A stretch of 49,039 bases of DNA from Nitrososphaerales archaeon (GTDB lineage Archaea; Thermoproteota; Nitrososphaeria; Nitrososphaerales; CADDZS01), in contig JASHOD010000050.1 of the NCBI GenBank assembly GCA_030041295.1, forward strand, positions 1 to 49,039, read 5' to 3'. The first letter of the stretch is position 1. Each line of letters begins with the position of its first letter. Below, in pieces: positions 8,845-18,046 of this stretch. Below the pieces are notes generated by a model that was given only the letters and a program-made list of their open reading frames with translations, searched no databases and was not told the origin of the DNA. Both the position numbers and the translations under genes were made by a program.

Positions 8845-9461
8845 CCAGAGTAAGTGGACAACAAGCTGCCATAACCCAAATCCAGTCGCCAAAGGAAGTT
8901 GACCAAGAAATCGTCGAGGTTGATTTTTTTTCCAGTTTCGAGGAAATAACTTGTGGCTATTTTTCTCATATTTTCATCCCATTTTTCTCCGTTGTCTAGA
9001 TTTATCCCGACGCCGAGATAACAACTTGCTTCGGTTCCTTTTAGTTCTGCGTCGACAAGAACTCCGGCAATCTTCTTACCTCGGCATATCACGTCGTTCG
9101 GCAGTTTCAAAGCGCATCCTGTCAAACCCCAGTCGTTCTCGATAGTCTTTGTGATCACTTCTGTTGTCATCCTTGCAATCTTGTCTACGATCTCTGCTTT
9201 CATTGGAGTTAACATAATTGAAAGGTACAGTCCTCCTTCGTCAGAGAACCACGTCCTTCCATCTCTTCCCCTTCCTTTAGTTTGAACGTCGCTGACTACA
9301 AAGTCACCTTCGTTCTTCTGATGAACCTCTAGAACCAGATAACTTTGTGTCGAGTCTACAGTGCGTAAGCAGGTTGGTTTTAGAGACGTAAGCTTGCGAA
9401 ATCTAAGATGAGAGATTTTCTCTTCAAGCAAATATTCTCTTTCAAAATTCCTTGGCGTCAT
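8838..9461 (-). CDS. birA: Biotin--protein ligase (BPL/BirA catalytic type)
   Basis: Attaches biotin to the biotin carboxyl carrier protein through biotinyl-AMP. Visible motifs are VDSTQSY, the adenylate loop KGRGRDGRTW and LPNDVICRGKKIAGVLVD with the catalytic Lys. There is no N-terminal helix-turn-helix, so it is a monofunctional ligase of 207 aa and not a repressor. The usual C-terminal SH3-like domain is short or missing. It sits divergently from the carboxylase operon that encodes its substrate, with about 260 bases between, so co-regulation is plausible. Confidence 0.93.
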   Translation of the reverse strand: MTPRNFEREYLLEEKISHLRFRKLTSLKPTCLRTVDSTQSYLVLEVHQKNEGDFVVSDVQTKGRGRDGRTWFSDEGGLYLSIMLTPMKAEIVDKIARMTTEVITKTIENDWGLTGCALKLPNDVICRGKKIAGVLVDAELKGTEASCYLGVGINLDNGEKWDENMRKIATSYFLETGKKINLDDFLVNFLWRLDLGYGSLLSTYSGY

Positions 9462-9721
9462 CTTTTGGACTAATGTAAATTCAGATTCTATTTTACTCTT
9501 AGTTTCTTTTTCTCGTTGATACTAACTTTTCTCATGGTAATCAATCTCAAATTCGAAGAATCATGTGCCACTTTTTAACATAGTTTTCGTCAAATGTACA
9601 TTGCCGTACAGTTACTGCCACACGATTTAAAGCCTCACAAAAGCTGCTTCTTAACTGGACAAGCTCGTAGAAAGAATAGGAAAAAAGACCATAGCTTGTA
9701 GACGGGAGTTGGGGAATCATT

Positions 9722-11281
9722 ATGTCGATAAATTCAAGCAGCCAAGATGAAAAATCAACCGTAAGCAGACTGGAAGAGATAGAGCGCTCCGCCGATTTGG
9801 GTGGCGGCGAAGCTAGAATAGAGCAGCAGCACAAGAAGGGAAAGAAAACCGCGCGGGAGCGAATAGCTATTCTGCTCGACGAGGGGTCGTTTGTTGAAAT
9901 TGACAAATTTGCCATCAGTCCCATGGATATAGGCGAGAAGAAAATGTACGGAGACGGAGTCGTAACTGGTTATGGGACTATAGATGGCAGAACTGTCTTC
10001 GTATTTTCTCATGATTTCACCATTTTCGGTGGATCGCTAGGAGTAATGTTCGGAAAGAAAGTTGCAAAGGTTATGGATCTAGCTCTGAAAGCCGGAGTTC
10101 CAATTATCGGACTAAATGATTCAGGTGGCGCTAGAATTCAGGAAGGTGTACAGAGTCTTGCGGCGTATAGCGAGATTTTCTTTCGAAACACAATATCGTC
10201 TGGTGTGATTCCACAGATTTCACTAGTACTTGGACCCTGCGCAGGTGGAGCTGTTTACTCTCCGGCGATGACTGACTTTGTCATAATGACCCAGAAATCC
10301 AGCTACATGTTCATCACAGGCCCAGATGTCGTAAAAGCTGCTTTAGGGCAGGATGTTACATTCGAGGAGCTCGGTGGGCCGGATCCAAGTTCTGCAGAAA
10401 GTGGAGTTGCACACATAATCGCGCCAACGGAAGAGGATTCGTTTACCTTGACTCGCCGCCTATTGTCTTTTCTTCCTCCCAACAACTCTGAACTTCCACC
10501 ACGAGCAGAGCTTTCAGATGACCCGGATCGCGTGGATCCATCTCTCGACACTATCGTACCTCTTGATTCGAACAAGCCATATGAGATGAAACAAGTCATC
10601 TCCACTATTTTAGACGATAACGACTTTTTCGAACTGCATGCGCGCTGGGCTCCGAACATCATTGTAGGCTTTGGACGGTTTGACGGCGAAACTGTTGGAA
10701 TAGTAGCAAACCAGCCTTCTTATCTCGCGGGAGCTTTGGACATAAACTCTTCGCAAAAAGCTGCGAGATTTGTCAGAACATGCGATGCTTTCAATATCCC
10801 AATCGTTACTTTGGTCGATGTTCCGGGTTATATGCCAGGCACAGACCAAGAGCATGGAGGGATAATCAGACATGGATCAAAGCTGTTGTATGCTTACTGT
10901 GAAGCAACTGTTCCAAAAGTGACGGTTATCACTAGGAAAGCTTACGGAGGTGCTTACTGCGCCATGGGTGGAAAATTCTCAAAAGCAGACCTTAATTTTG
11001 CTTGGCCTTCTGCTGAAATTGCTGTAATGGGGGCCGAAGGAGCTACGAATATCATTCACCGTAGCGAGCTCCAAAAATCAAGCGATGAATTAGTTAGAAA
11101 CAGATTGGTGGAAGAATACAAGTACAAATTCGTGAATCCCTTCATCGCAGCTGAGAATGGAATAATTGATGCGGTGATACGACCTAGAGAGACCAGAAAG
11201 GAACTGATTAAGGCGCTTCGTGCTCTCGCGCAAAAGAGTGAACAAAGACCACCTAGGAAACACGGAAACATCCAGCTATGA
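9722..11281 (+). CDS. Propionyl/acetyl-CoA carboxylase carboxyltransferase subunit
   Basis: A carboxyltransferase of 519 aa that moves CO2 from carboxybiotin to acyl-CoA. It has two crotonase-fold halves: N-terminal GLNDSGGARIQEGV with the GPCAGGAVYSPA oxyanion loop, and C-terminal VDVPGYMPGTDQE with RKAYGGAYCAMGGK. The residue that separates propionyl from acetyl enzymes (Asp422 in Streptomyces PccB, Ile in AccB) is Cys413 here, so specificity cannot be called from that site. The operon context (MeaB, mutase, epimerase) favours propionyl-CoA. First gene of a six-gene operon with small gaps or overlaps. Confidence 0.93.
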   Translation: MSINSSSQDEKSTVSRLEEIERSADLGGGEARIEQQHKKGKKTARERIAILLDEGSFVEIDKFAISPMDIGEKKMYGDGVVTGYGTIDGRTVFVFSHDFTIFGGSLGVMFGKKVAKVMDLALKAGVPIIGLNDSGGARIQEGVQSLAAYSEIFFRNTISSGVIPQISLVLGPCAGGAVYSPAMTDFVIMTQKSSYMFITGPDVVKAALGQDVTFEELGGPDPSSAESGVAHIIAPTEEDSFTLTRRLLSFLPPNNSELPPRAELSDDPDRVDPSLDTIVPLDSNKPYEMKQVISTILDDNDFFELHARWAPNIIVGFGRFDGETVGIVANQPSYLAGALDINSSQKAARFVRTCDAFNIPIVTLVDVPGYMPGTDQEHGGIIRHGSKLLYAYCEATVPKVTVITRKAYGGAYCAMGGKFSKADLNFAWPSAEIAVMGAEGATNIIHRSELQKSSDELVRNRLVEEYKYKFVNPFIAAENGIIDAVIRPRETRKELIKALRALAQKSEQRPPRKHGNIQL

Positions 11282-11313
11282 CTTCGCCCTCTTAACTGAG
11301 TTGAAGAAACAAA

Positions 11314-12852
11314 TTGGCACAGTTCAATCGAGTTCTGGTCGCAAACAGGGGGGAGATCGCTCTTAGAGTAATCCGGGCCTTGAAGAGATTAGGAATAGAA
11401 TCTGTAGCGATCTACTCCGACCCCGATATTGCAGCTCTTCATGTGACTGAAGCAGATACAGCTTATCCGCTACACGGAGTCTTTGGTACAGAGACATACC
11501 TTAACATGGATAAGATAATCGAGATAGCCCAAAAGTCTGACTCTGACGCAATCCATCCAGGATATGGCTTTCTCTCTGAAAACGCTAAACTCGCGAAATT
11601 GTGCGAAGAAAGTTCGATCAAATTCGTAGGACCTTCGTCAAGAACGCTAGAAATTAGCGGCGATAAATTGGCGTGCAAAATACTCGCAGAAAAGAACCAA
11701 GTTCCCGTAATCCCAGCGACGGAGGAACCCGTAGAAGATCCCGAAGAAGCAGCTAGGCATGCTCAAGATCTTGGTTATCCGGTACTTCTCAAAACAGCTT
11801 ATGGTGGTGGAGGGCGAGGAATCAAAGAAGCAAGATCCAAACAAGAAGTAAAGGAGGCCTTCGAATCATCGCGAAGAGAAGCTAGCGCCGCGTTTGGTCG
11901 ATTCGCAGCTTTCATTGAGAAAAGACTCACAAAGCCTAGACATATCGAAATTCAGATTCTTGCTAGTGACGATTCAAACGAAGTAATTCATCTGGGTGAA
12001 AGAGAGTGCTCGATTCAGCGGAGATATCAGAAGCTAGTAGAACTCTCACCATCTCCCGTCGTTGATGAAGAGACACGCCAAAGAGTTGCGGGATATGCGA
12101 TAAAGGTTTCAAAAGCTGTAAAGTACTCCAATGCATGCACGATAGAATTTCTAAGAGATTCTGAAACGGGTAACTATTATTTTCTCGAAGTAAATTCAAG
12201 ACTCCAAGTAGAGCACCCTGTCACCGAACTGGTAACAGGTGTTGATGTTGTAGCATGTCAGATTCAAATCGCTTCTCAAAATAAAATTCCAATCAAACAA
12301 GGCGAAGTCTCTTTCCGTGGTACGGCGATCGAATGCAGGATAAACGCCGAAGATGCTCTTTCGGAATTTGCCCCTTCCATTGGCAAGATCGAGTTCTTGC
12401 ACGTTCCGGGCGGTCCTGGAATAAGGGTAGACACTGCTCTCTATGAAGGTCAGGAGATAACTCCGTATTACGACTCACTTATTGCGAAAGTAATTGCGTG
12501 GGGAGAAGATTTCACGGAGGCTAGAAAGAGAATGATCGTTGCATTGGACGAGTTCAAGGTTGCAGGGATAGAAACTACAATACCTTTTCATAAGCAAGTT
12601 ATGCAAAACCAACTATTCTCTTCAGGTAACCTGAACACATCCTTTATCGAAGAAAGTAATGTCATGAGCGAGCTCAAGTCGCAAGCGAAGATGTGCTCCC
12701 AAGACTATTACGCTATAGCAGCCTTGCTACTTTCGAAAAACCAATTTGCCGAAAGTGCCAAGCCCTCACTTTCGACTCATCAATCTCGTGCCGTTAGAGG
12801 ACAACAACAAGCTAGCTTTGCGGGAGGAGGCCGGTTCATTGAACCGTTATGA
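11314..12852 (+). CDS. Biotin carboxylase subunit
   Basis: An ATP-grasp biotin carboxylase (512 aa) that carboxylates biotin on the carrier protein using ATP and bicarbonate. Motifs are VANRGEIALRVIRA at the N-terminus, the glycine-rich ATP loop YGGGGRGIK, LGERECSIQRR and EVNSRLQVEHPVTE. The start is a TTG at 11314, 32 bases after the carboxyltransferase stop, and gives the canonical first strand. The last 50 residues are poorly conserved and overlap the start of the BCCP gene by 14 bases. Carrier and carboxylase are separate genes, the usual archaeal arrangement. Confidence 0.94.
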   Translation: MAQFNRVLVANRGEIALRVIRALKRLGIESVAIYSDPDIAALHVTEADTAYPLHGVFGTETYLNMDKIIEIAQKSDSDAIHPGYGFLSENAKLAKLCEESSIKFVGPSSRTLEISGDKLACKILAEKNQVPVIPATEEPVEDPEEAARHAQDLGYPVLLKTAYGGGGRGIKEARSKQEVKEAFESSRREASAAFGRFAAFIEKRLTKPRHIEIQILASDDSNEVIHLGERECSIQRRYQKLVELSPSPVVDEETRQRVAGYAIKVSKAVKYSNACTIEFLRDSETGNYYFLEVNSRLQVEHPVTELVTGVDVVACQIQIASQNKIPIKQGEVSFRGTAIECRINAEDALSEFAPSIGKIEFLHVPGGPGIRVDTALYEGQEITPYYDSLIAKVIAWGEDFTEARKRMIVALDEFKVAGIETTIPFHKQVMQNQLFSSGNLNTSFIEESNVMSELKSQAKMCSQDYYAIAALLLSKNQFAESAKPSLSTHQSRAVRGQQQASFAGGGRFIEPL

Positions 12853-13387
12853 GATAACAATTGGAGGGACAAAGAAGACTGTCGAGCTGTTGCGGCTTAC
12901 GTCCGAGCAACAGAACCACGTGGAATCTTATCAGTGCGAAATCGTAGACGAGCAACGAAAAACTCCGAGCACGCTTTTCGTTCAAAGAAGAGGACCCGGA
13001 GTTCTGCTTGTTTTAATTGATAACAAAGTGTATTCAGTCCACCAAGTCAAGCGTACATCTTCGTCAGCCCATATTCTGATTAATGGTTCAAGTGTTCAAG
13101 CTCAAATTGCTAAAGAGACAGGCCTAAGCGGCCAAACTACTAGCGTCCAATCCGACATTGCTTCGGTGAATGAACTCGTGAGCTCGAATTTCCCAGCAAA
13201 GGTTGTTACCATAAAGACGTCCAAGGGGAATAACCTCAAAGAAGGAGACACTCTTCTAATATTGGAAGCGATGAAGATGGAAGCTCAGATCAAAGCACCG
13301 AGGGATTGTAGCGTCGTTGAGGTATTCGTTCATGAAGGCGAAATGGTTCCTCGTGGTGCAAAACTAGTCCAGCTAAGATTCTCTTGA
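12839..13387 (+). CDS. Biotin carboxyl carrier protein
   Basis: Carries biotin between the carboxylase and carboxyltransferase. The biotinylation motif LEAMKMEAQ is near the C-terminus (Lys about 146 of 182), in a lipoyl-type barrel ending VPRGAKLVQLRF. The TTG start at 12839 was chosen because a GGGAGGAGG ribosome-binding site lies 8 bases before it and the protein then starts at the first strand (NRYEITIGG). The frame is open about 30 codons further back, but that stretch is unconserved and lies inside the upstream gene. The 14-base overlap suggests translational coupling. Confidence 0.9.
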   Translation: MNRYEITIGGTKKTVELLRLTSEQQNHVESYQCEIVDEQRKTPSTLFVQRRGPGVLLVLIDNKVYSVHQVKRTSSSAHILINGSSVQAQIAKETGLSGQTTSVQSDIASVNELVSSNFPAKVVTIKTSKGNNLKEGDTLLILEAMKMEAQIKAPRDCSVVEVFVHEGEMVPRGAKLVQLRFS

Positions 13388-13400
13388 GGCAATGAAGTAA

Positions 13401-14396
13401 TTGTCCGACTTGGCACGGAGAGTTCTCAAGGGAGATAGGATCGCTATTTCAAAAACTATCTCGGCTATTGAAAATCGTGAATATAATTGGGTCGAACTTT
13501 TGAGGGATCTTTTTTCCTATACAGGGCACGCCTTTGTGATTGGAATAACAGGGCCACCAGGCACTGGGAAAAGCTCGCTCGTTGATCGTCTTGCCAAGGT
13601 ATTCCGATCAAAGGGAAGTAAGGTAGCAATACTCGCAGTAGATCCGACGAGCCCAGTCTCAGGCGGAGCGATCTTGGGCGATCGGGTTAGGATGATAGAT
13701 CACTCCTTGGATTCAGGCGTGTATATACGAAGCATGGCTTCAAGGGGGGACGAGGGGGGACTGTCACGGGCAGCAAGAAATGCAATTAGAGTCTTAGACG
13801 CTGCTGGAAATGACCTAGTTATCGCTGAGACGGTAGGGATAGGTCAAGCGGAAGTTGAAATTGTTCAGGTTGCTGACCTGGTAGTTGTGGTTCTGATGCC
13901 TGAATTAGGCGATGAAGTTCAAGCAATCAAAGCTGGACTAATGGAGATCGGAGATATCTTCGTTGTAAACAAATCGGACTTGCCCGGAGCGGACAAAGTG
14001 ATTTACAATCTACAAACCATCCTGAGCTCTAGAGGGGTTTGGAAGCAAGTCGCAATTAAGGTCAGCGCGAAGACAGGAGAAGGCATTGAAGATCTCGTCT
14101 CATTTATAGAAAAATACCGCTCGGGTTATGTGGGTTCTGAAGCGGCAAAAAGACGAAAGCTCAAGAGCCTCTCTGAAGAGTTGATACGCAATGTGGGCTT
14201 TGTTCTTTCGGAGAACGCCGAATATGTTCTGAGATCAAGACAAGAATTGAATGAGGTAGTTTCAAAAGTTGCGAATAGACAACTTGATCCCGAAAGCGCA
14301 ACGAAACTACTTTTGAAATCGCTGTCGCCACAAGAACTTGAATTAGACAATGATCAGGGAAAAGAAAGAGGCAAAAAAAGAAAGGCTACTAGATAG
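13401..14396 (+). CDS. MeaB/ArgK-type GTPase, mutase chaperone
   Basis: A G3E-family P-loop GTPase (331 aa) that protects and reloads adenosylcobalamin in methylmalonyl-CoA mutase. Walker A is GPPGTGKSS near residue 52, then AVDPTSPVSGGAILGDRVRM, the switch segment ETVGIGQAEVEI and the base-recognition motif NKSD. The start is a TTG at 13401. It sits 9 bases upstream of the true methylmalonyl-CoA mutase large subunit. No MeaB gene accompanies the isobutyryl-CoA-mutase-like pair, so this one may serve both. Confidence 0.93.
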   Translation: MSDLARRVLKGDRIAISKTISAIENREYNWVELLRDLFSYTGHAFVIGITGPPGTGKSSLVDRLAKVFRSKGSKVAILAVDPTSPVSGGAILGDRVRMIDHSLDSGVYIRSMASRGDEGGLSRAARNAIRVLDAAGNDLVIAETVGIGQAEVEIVQVADLVVVVLMPELGDEVQAIKAGLMEIGDIFVVNKSDLPGADKVIYNLQTILSSRGVWKQVAIKVSAKTGEGIEDLVSFIEKYRSGYVGSEAAKRRKLKSLSEELIRNVGFVLSENAEYVLRSRQELNEVVSKVANRQLDPESATKLLLKSLSPQELELDNDQGKERGKKRKATR

Positions 14397-14405
14397 GCAG
14401 TTTGG

Positions 14406-16070
14406 GTGAAGAAATTTTTGACTGAACAAAAATCAGAGAAGGTAGTTTTTTCGAGGGAAAGTAAGAAGAAGATAGTAGAAACGGATTCTGGAATAGCAGT
14501 TGAGCCATTTTACTCAGAGTCCTCTGCTCCAAGTTTCGAGAAGTTGGGGGAGCCGGGAAAATTTCCCTTTACTCGCGGCATCTACCCCGAGATGTATCGG
14601 GAGAGACTGTGGACGATGAGGCTGTACGGAGGGTTTGGCAATGCGAAGGATACTAATCGGCGCTTCAAGTATCTCCTGAGTCACGGCGAGACCGGTCTTA
14701 GCGTCGCTTTTGACCTACCTACCCAATTAGGGCTTGACTCCGACGATCCAAGATCTTACGGCGAAGTGGGAAAGGTAGGCGTCGCGATCAGCACTTTGGA
14801 GAATATGCAAACTCTATTCGAGGACATATCACTAGATCAGGTGAGTACCTCCATGACGATCAACGCCACCGCTTCGACGATGCTGGCAATGTATATCGGT
14901 GCTGCCGAGGCACGGGGAGTTTCAAGGGCGATTCTTCGAGGGACAACCCAAAATGACATTTTGAAGGAATACGCCGCAAGAAACACGTACATCTACCCGC
15001 CCGATGAATCGTTCAACCTCGCAATTGACATAATCACATTTTGCTCGAAGGAGATGCCGAAATGGCACCCAATCAGCATCTCGGGCTACCACATGAGAGA
15101 GGCGGGAGCTAACGCAATTCAGGAGCTTGCATATACGTTCGCGAATGCGGTGGAATATGTGAACGCGGTCGTAGCGCGCGGATACGAAATTGATTCCTTT
15201 TGCAAGCAGCTCTCCTTCTTCTTTGCTTGTAGGAATGACTTTTTCGAGGAAGTCGCCAAGTTCCGTGCAGCAAGGCGCATTTGGGCTCATATTGTGAGAG
15301 ACCGATTTCATTCGGCTGATGATGATTCAGCCAAGATCAAGTTTCACGTTCAGACCAGCGGGGAAACCCTTACAGCTCAACAAGCTGAAAACAATGTCAT
15401 CCGAGTGTCACTTCAGGCGCTGGCAGCAGTCCTCGGAGGTGCGCAGTCACTACATACCAATTCAAAGGATGAGGCTCTTGGTCTTCCAACAGAAGACGCC
15501 GTCATGCTAGCCTTGCGAACACAGCAAATCATCGCCGAGGAGAGCGGTGTTACAAAAACAGTGGACCCTGCGGGTGGCTCTTATTATCTGGAACGTCTAA
15601 CAGATGAACTAGAGGCGAGAGCCTTGGAAGAATTTGAAAAGGTGGAGAAAATCGGCGGATCTCTTGAAGCAATAAAGACGGGTTATATCCAAAGTGAGAT
15701 TCAGAAGAGTGCTTACGAATTCCAAAAGCAGGTGGATGAAGGGCGAAAAGTTGTAGTCGGAGTGAATAAGTATAGAGACGAGGATTCTGCTGCTGCAATA
15801 ACAAGCTCTAAAATCAAAGTTCTTACAATATCGCGGTCTTCCGTACGGTACCAGTTCGCAGGACTCTCAAAATTTAGGCGTGCACGAGATAATAGAAAGC
15901 TCGAAGACTCGCTTAATAAGCTTGAGGTCGAAGCATCGAAAGAGTTGAGTGATAGAAAGAATCTGGTGCCCCTTATCACCGAGGCGACAAAGCAACGCGC
16001 TACAACCGGCGAGATCAGCGGAGCGCTGCGGCGGGCCTACGGCGAATATCATCCCTCGATTTCATTTTGA
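14406..16070 (+). CDS. Methylmalonyl-CoA mutase large subunit
   Basis: Converts methylmalonyl-CoA to succinyl-CoA with adenosylcobalamin. A 554-aa catalytic subunit. The substrate carboxylate residues of true MCM are present: Tyr74 (TMRLYGGF, Tyr89 in Propionibacterium) and Arg192 (AARNTYIYPP, Arg207). The His of SISGYHMREAG is also kept. The C-terminal B12-binding domain is absent, as in other archaeal split mutases, and no small subunit gene follows. It would have to use the B12 subunit at 5378-5902 or one outside the window. GTG start at 14406. Confidence 0.94.
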   Translation: MKKFLTEQKSEKVVFSRESKKKIVETDSGIAVEPFYSESSAPSFEKLGEPGKFPFTRGIYPEMYRERLWTMRLYGGFGNAKDTNRRFKYLLSHGETGLSVAFDLPTQLGLDSDDPRSYGEVGKVGVAISTLENMQTLFEDISLDQVSTSMTINATASTMLAMYIGAAEARGVSRAILRGTTQNDILKEYAARNTYIYPPDESFNLAIDIITFCSKEMPKWHPISISGYHMREAGANAIQELAYTFANAVEYVNAVVARGYEIDSFCKQLSFFFACRNDFFEEVAKFRAARRIWAHIVRDRFHSADDDSAKIKFHVQTSGETLTAQQAENNVIRVSLQALAAVLGGAQSLHTNSKDEALGLPTEDAVMLALRTQQIIAEESGVTKTVDPAGGSYYLERLTDELEARALEEFEKVEKIGGSLEAIKTGYIQSEIQKSAYEFQKQVDEGRKVVVGVNKYRDEDSAAAITSSKIKVLTISRSSVRYQFAGLSKFRRARDNRKLEDSLNKLEVEASKELSDRKNLVPLITEATKQRATTGEISGALRRAYGEYHPSISF

Positions 16071-16098
16071 GAAAAAAAGGAGGCACTAGAACCAGAGA

Positions 16099-16515
16099 TT
16101 GTCGTTGTCAAAACTAAAACCGGAGGCAGTAACGCACGTCGGAATCGCCGTTTTAGATCTCGAAAAAGCGATTTCAGATTACTCTGCACTTTTTGATTTT
16201 GATAAAGTAGAGCGAATGGAAGTTGGCACAGAAGGAGTCAAAGTCGCGATGCTAAGCTGCGGCTCTTCGGAGATTGAATTATTGTGTCCTACGAGAGAGG
16301 AGGGCGCAATTGCCAAATTTGTCCGCGAGAAGGGTGAAGGTATTCATCACATGGCAATCAGAGTGCCAGATGTCGGTGACGCTATAGAGCAAGCCAGAAA
16401 ACTGGGGCTGAGCGTTTTGGACGAAAAACCCCGTGTTGGTGCAAGAGGCGCGGAGGCCGCTTTCATCCATCCAAAGTCATTTCATGGCGTTCTGTTAGAG
16501 TTCTACAACAGGTAA
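16099..16515 (+). CDS. mce: Methylmalonyl-CoA epimerase
   Basis: A VOC-superfamily epimerase (138 aa) that interconverts (S)- and (R)-methylmalonyl-CoA, linking the carboxylase product to the mutase. Metal ligands are visible: His in THVGIAVLDL, His in IHHMAIRV and Glu in LLEFYN. Length and motif spacing are canonical. The start is TTG at 16099, or the second TTG two codons later. It closes the operon carboxyltransferase-carboxylase-BCCP-MeaB-mutase-epimerase. Confidence 0.93.
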   Translation: MSLSKLKPEAVTHVGIAVLDLEKAISDYSALFDFDKVERMEVGTEGVKVAMLSCGSSEIELLCPTREEGAIAKFVREKGEGIHHMAIRVPDVGDAIEQARKLGLSVLDEKPRVGARGAEAAFIHPKSFHGVLLEFYNR

Positions 16516-16542
16516 CGAATTTACGGCGTTCAATGCTCACCT

Positions 16543-16707
16543 ATGAAGATAGACACCTTTTTCTCCCCGGATTCACATGATATATGGTGCGCGCAGATTT
16601 TGAAAAGAAGTAGCAAAGGCAAATCCTCGATCGCGTGTTGGTGCTACTCTCACTATGAATTGAGAAAAGCGCTGCAAGAATACCAAGAGGGAAATTGCAG
16701 AAAATGA
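16543..16707 (+). CDS. Small cysteine-containing protein (54 aa), unknown
   Basis: An ATG-initiated reading frame of 54 residues between the epimerase and the hydrolase. Its TGA overlaps the ATG of the hydrolase (ATGA), which is typical of translational coupling. It contains a Trp-Cys near residue 15, a CWCYSH cluster near residue 32 and a final Cys. No family is recognised. There is no strong ribosome-binding site. The coupling and lack of alternative use of this gap support a real gene, but a chance frame is possible. Confidence 0.45.
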   Translation: MKIDTFFSPDSHDIWCAQILKRSSKGKSSIACWCYSHYELRKALQEYQEGNCRK

Positions 16708-17471
16708 CCCAAGTCTCGGTATTAGGAACTCCGATTCACTATGAAGAAGTTGGTGAAGGAAAAAGCATTGTCTTTGTCCATGGTGCCTGCGAGAATCTAC
16801 AGTTTTGGAACCATCAACGAAGTTTGGCGGAGCGGTTCAGGTTGGTCTTCCTTGACCTTCCGGGTCATGGAAGGTCGAAACCTATCCAGAGCGGCGACCT
16901 CAGCATTCATAATTATGCCCGCATCGTTTCAGAATTTATCGCTTCAACCTGCCGAGAAAAGGCCGTACTCGTCGGTCATTCTATGGGCGGGGCAATTTCT
17001 CTTCTCAACGCAATCGAATACCGCGATAATCTGAAAGCTGTAGTGCTCGTCGCGACGGGAGCAAAACTGGGCGTGCTTCCCTCGATTCGCGAGGGTTTGC
17101 GAACGCGGTTTGACGAAACGGTGAGGTCTGTTATAGCTCCGAGGCAGTTTGCTTCCTCGACCAACCTTGAGATTATCAGATTCGTGACTAATGAAATGAT
17201 GAAATGCAAGGGAGTGGTCGCATCATCCGATTATGAAGCGTGCAACGGATTCGATGTGCGGCAGAAATTGGCGACGATAAATCTCCCAACCTTGATCATG
17301 GTCGGTGAGGAAGATAAAATGACACCGGTTCCATGGTCGGTCTACATGAAGGAGAATATTCCTAATTCGCGAATAGTTATTCTGAAGAGCTCCTCGCATA
17401 TTCCCATGCTTGAGCGACCCGCCGATTTCAACAGAAGCCTTAGCGAGTTCGTAACTTCTCTACCCCTATAG
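16704..17471 (+). CDS. Alpha/beta-hydrolase
   Basis: About 255 aa with an intact catalytic triad: nucleophile Ser in VGHSMGGA (residue 93 from this start), Asp in VGEEDKMTP and His in SSSHIPMLERP. The oxyanion segment is FVHGACE near residue 25. This is the generic fold of esterases, lactonases and dienelactone/haloalkane hydrolases, and the substrate is not predictable. The ATG at 16704 is preferred to the TTG at 16695 because it overlaps the stop of the small gene upstream. It may be part of the carboxylase-mutase operon. Confidence 0.85.
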   Translation: MTQVSVLGTPIHYEEVGEGKSIVFVHGACENLQFWNHQRSLAERFRLVFLDLPGHGRSKPIQSGDLSIHNYARIVSEFIASTCREKAVLVGHSMGGAISLLNAIEYRDNLKAVVLVATGAKLGVLPSIREGLRTRFDETVRSVIAPRQFASSTNLEIIRFVTNEMMKCKGVVASSDYEACNGFDVRQKLATINLPTLIMVGEEDKMTPVPWSVYMKENIPNSRIVILKSSSHIPMLERPADFNRSLSEFVTSLPL

Positions 17472-17532
17472 CACAAACTTTAAGCTAGTCTTCCTTTCTC
17501 TTATCCCCCACAGAAGGCAAGGAAAAATTCGC

Positions 17533-17874
17533 ATGACACCGCCGGATCCCGGTCAACTAGCGCTCGGTTTTGGTTTTGCAATAGTCGGAATAGCAGTGAT
17601 TACCTGGATAGCAGTGCTCATTCGCGAGCTTCCCGAAGGCGATCCCCAGCTCAACAGATACGTAAAGCGAATTTCCTCCTTCATTTTCGATGCGGCGCCT
17701 GCGCAAGCTGACGTGCAGAATAGTCCGTTAGCGGTGAAGATAATTGTGAAGGGCATCATCCCCATAGTTTTCTGGCTTTTAATAGTGGTTCCGCTCGTGA
17801 TCTTCCCAGTCGTCTTCATAATAATGCCTCTGCTCCATATTCCCTGGTCCTATCTTCTTCCTCCGACGCCCTAG
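17533..17874 (+). CDS. Small membrane protein, 2-3 helices
   Basis: A 113-residue hypothetical protein. A hydrophobic helix at about residues 9-28 (GFGFAIVGIAVITWIAVLI) is followed by a charged loop. A second hydrophobic stretch at about 73-101 is long enough for one or two helices, and the protein ends in a proline-rich tail. No family is recognised. The ATG at 17533 has a weak AAGGCAAGG ribosome-binding site upstream. It follows the hydrolase by 61 bases on the same strand. Confidence 0.6.
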   Translation: MTPPDPGQLALGFGFAIVGIAVITWIAVLIRELPEGDPQLNRYVKRISSFIFDAAPAQADVQNSPLAVKIIVKGIIPIVFWLLIVVPLVIFPVVFIIMPLLHIPWSYLLPPTP

Positions 17875-18046
17875 ATCCAAGGCGATCGAGTCATGACTAC
17901 GGGATTTGTATAATGTCTTCTAACATACTCTTGTTATCACCTATAAGAGTCGAAGTATAAACGTGTCCTAAGCGGAGATGTTATTCGTCCAGCTCATCTA
18001 CGACAGTTGCGAAGATTGGAAACAATCAAGCGACTAAGAAATTGAT

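Noticed and set aside
9547-9924. Minus-strand frame of 125 codons over the start of the carboxyltransferase
   Set aside because: It is low-complexity Ser/Leu antisense sequence over the promoter and first 65 codons of a clear gene.
12746-12838. Upstream extension of the BCCP
   Set aside because: It lies inside the carboxylase gene. A strong ribosome-binding site and the domain start favour the TTG at 12839.
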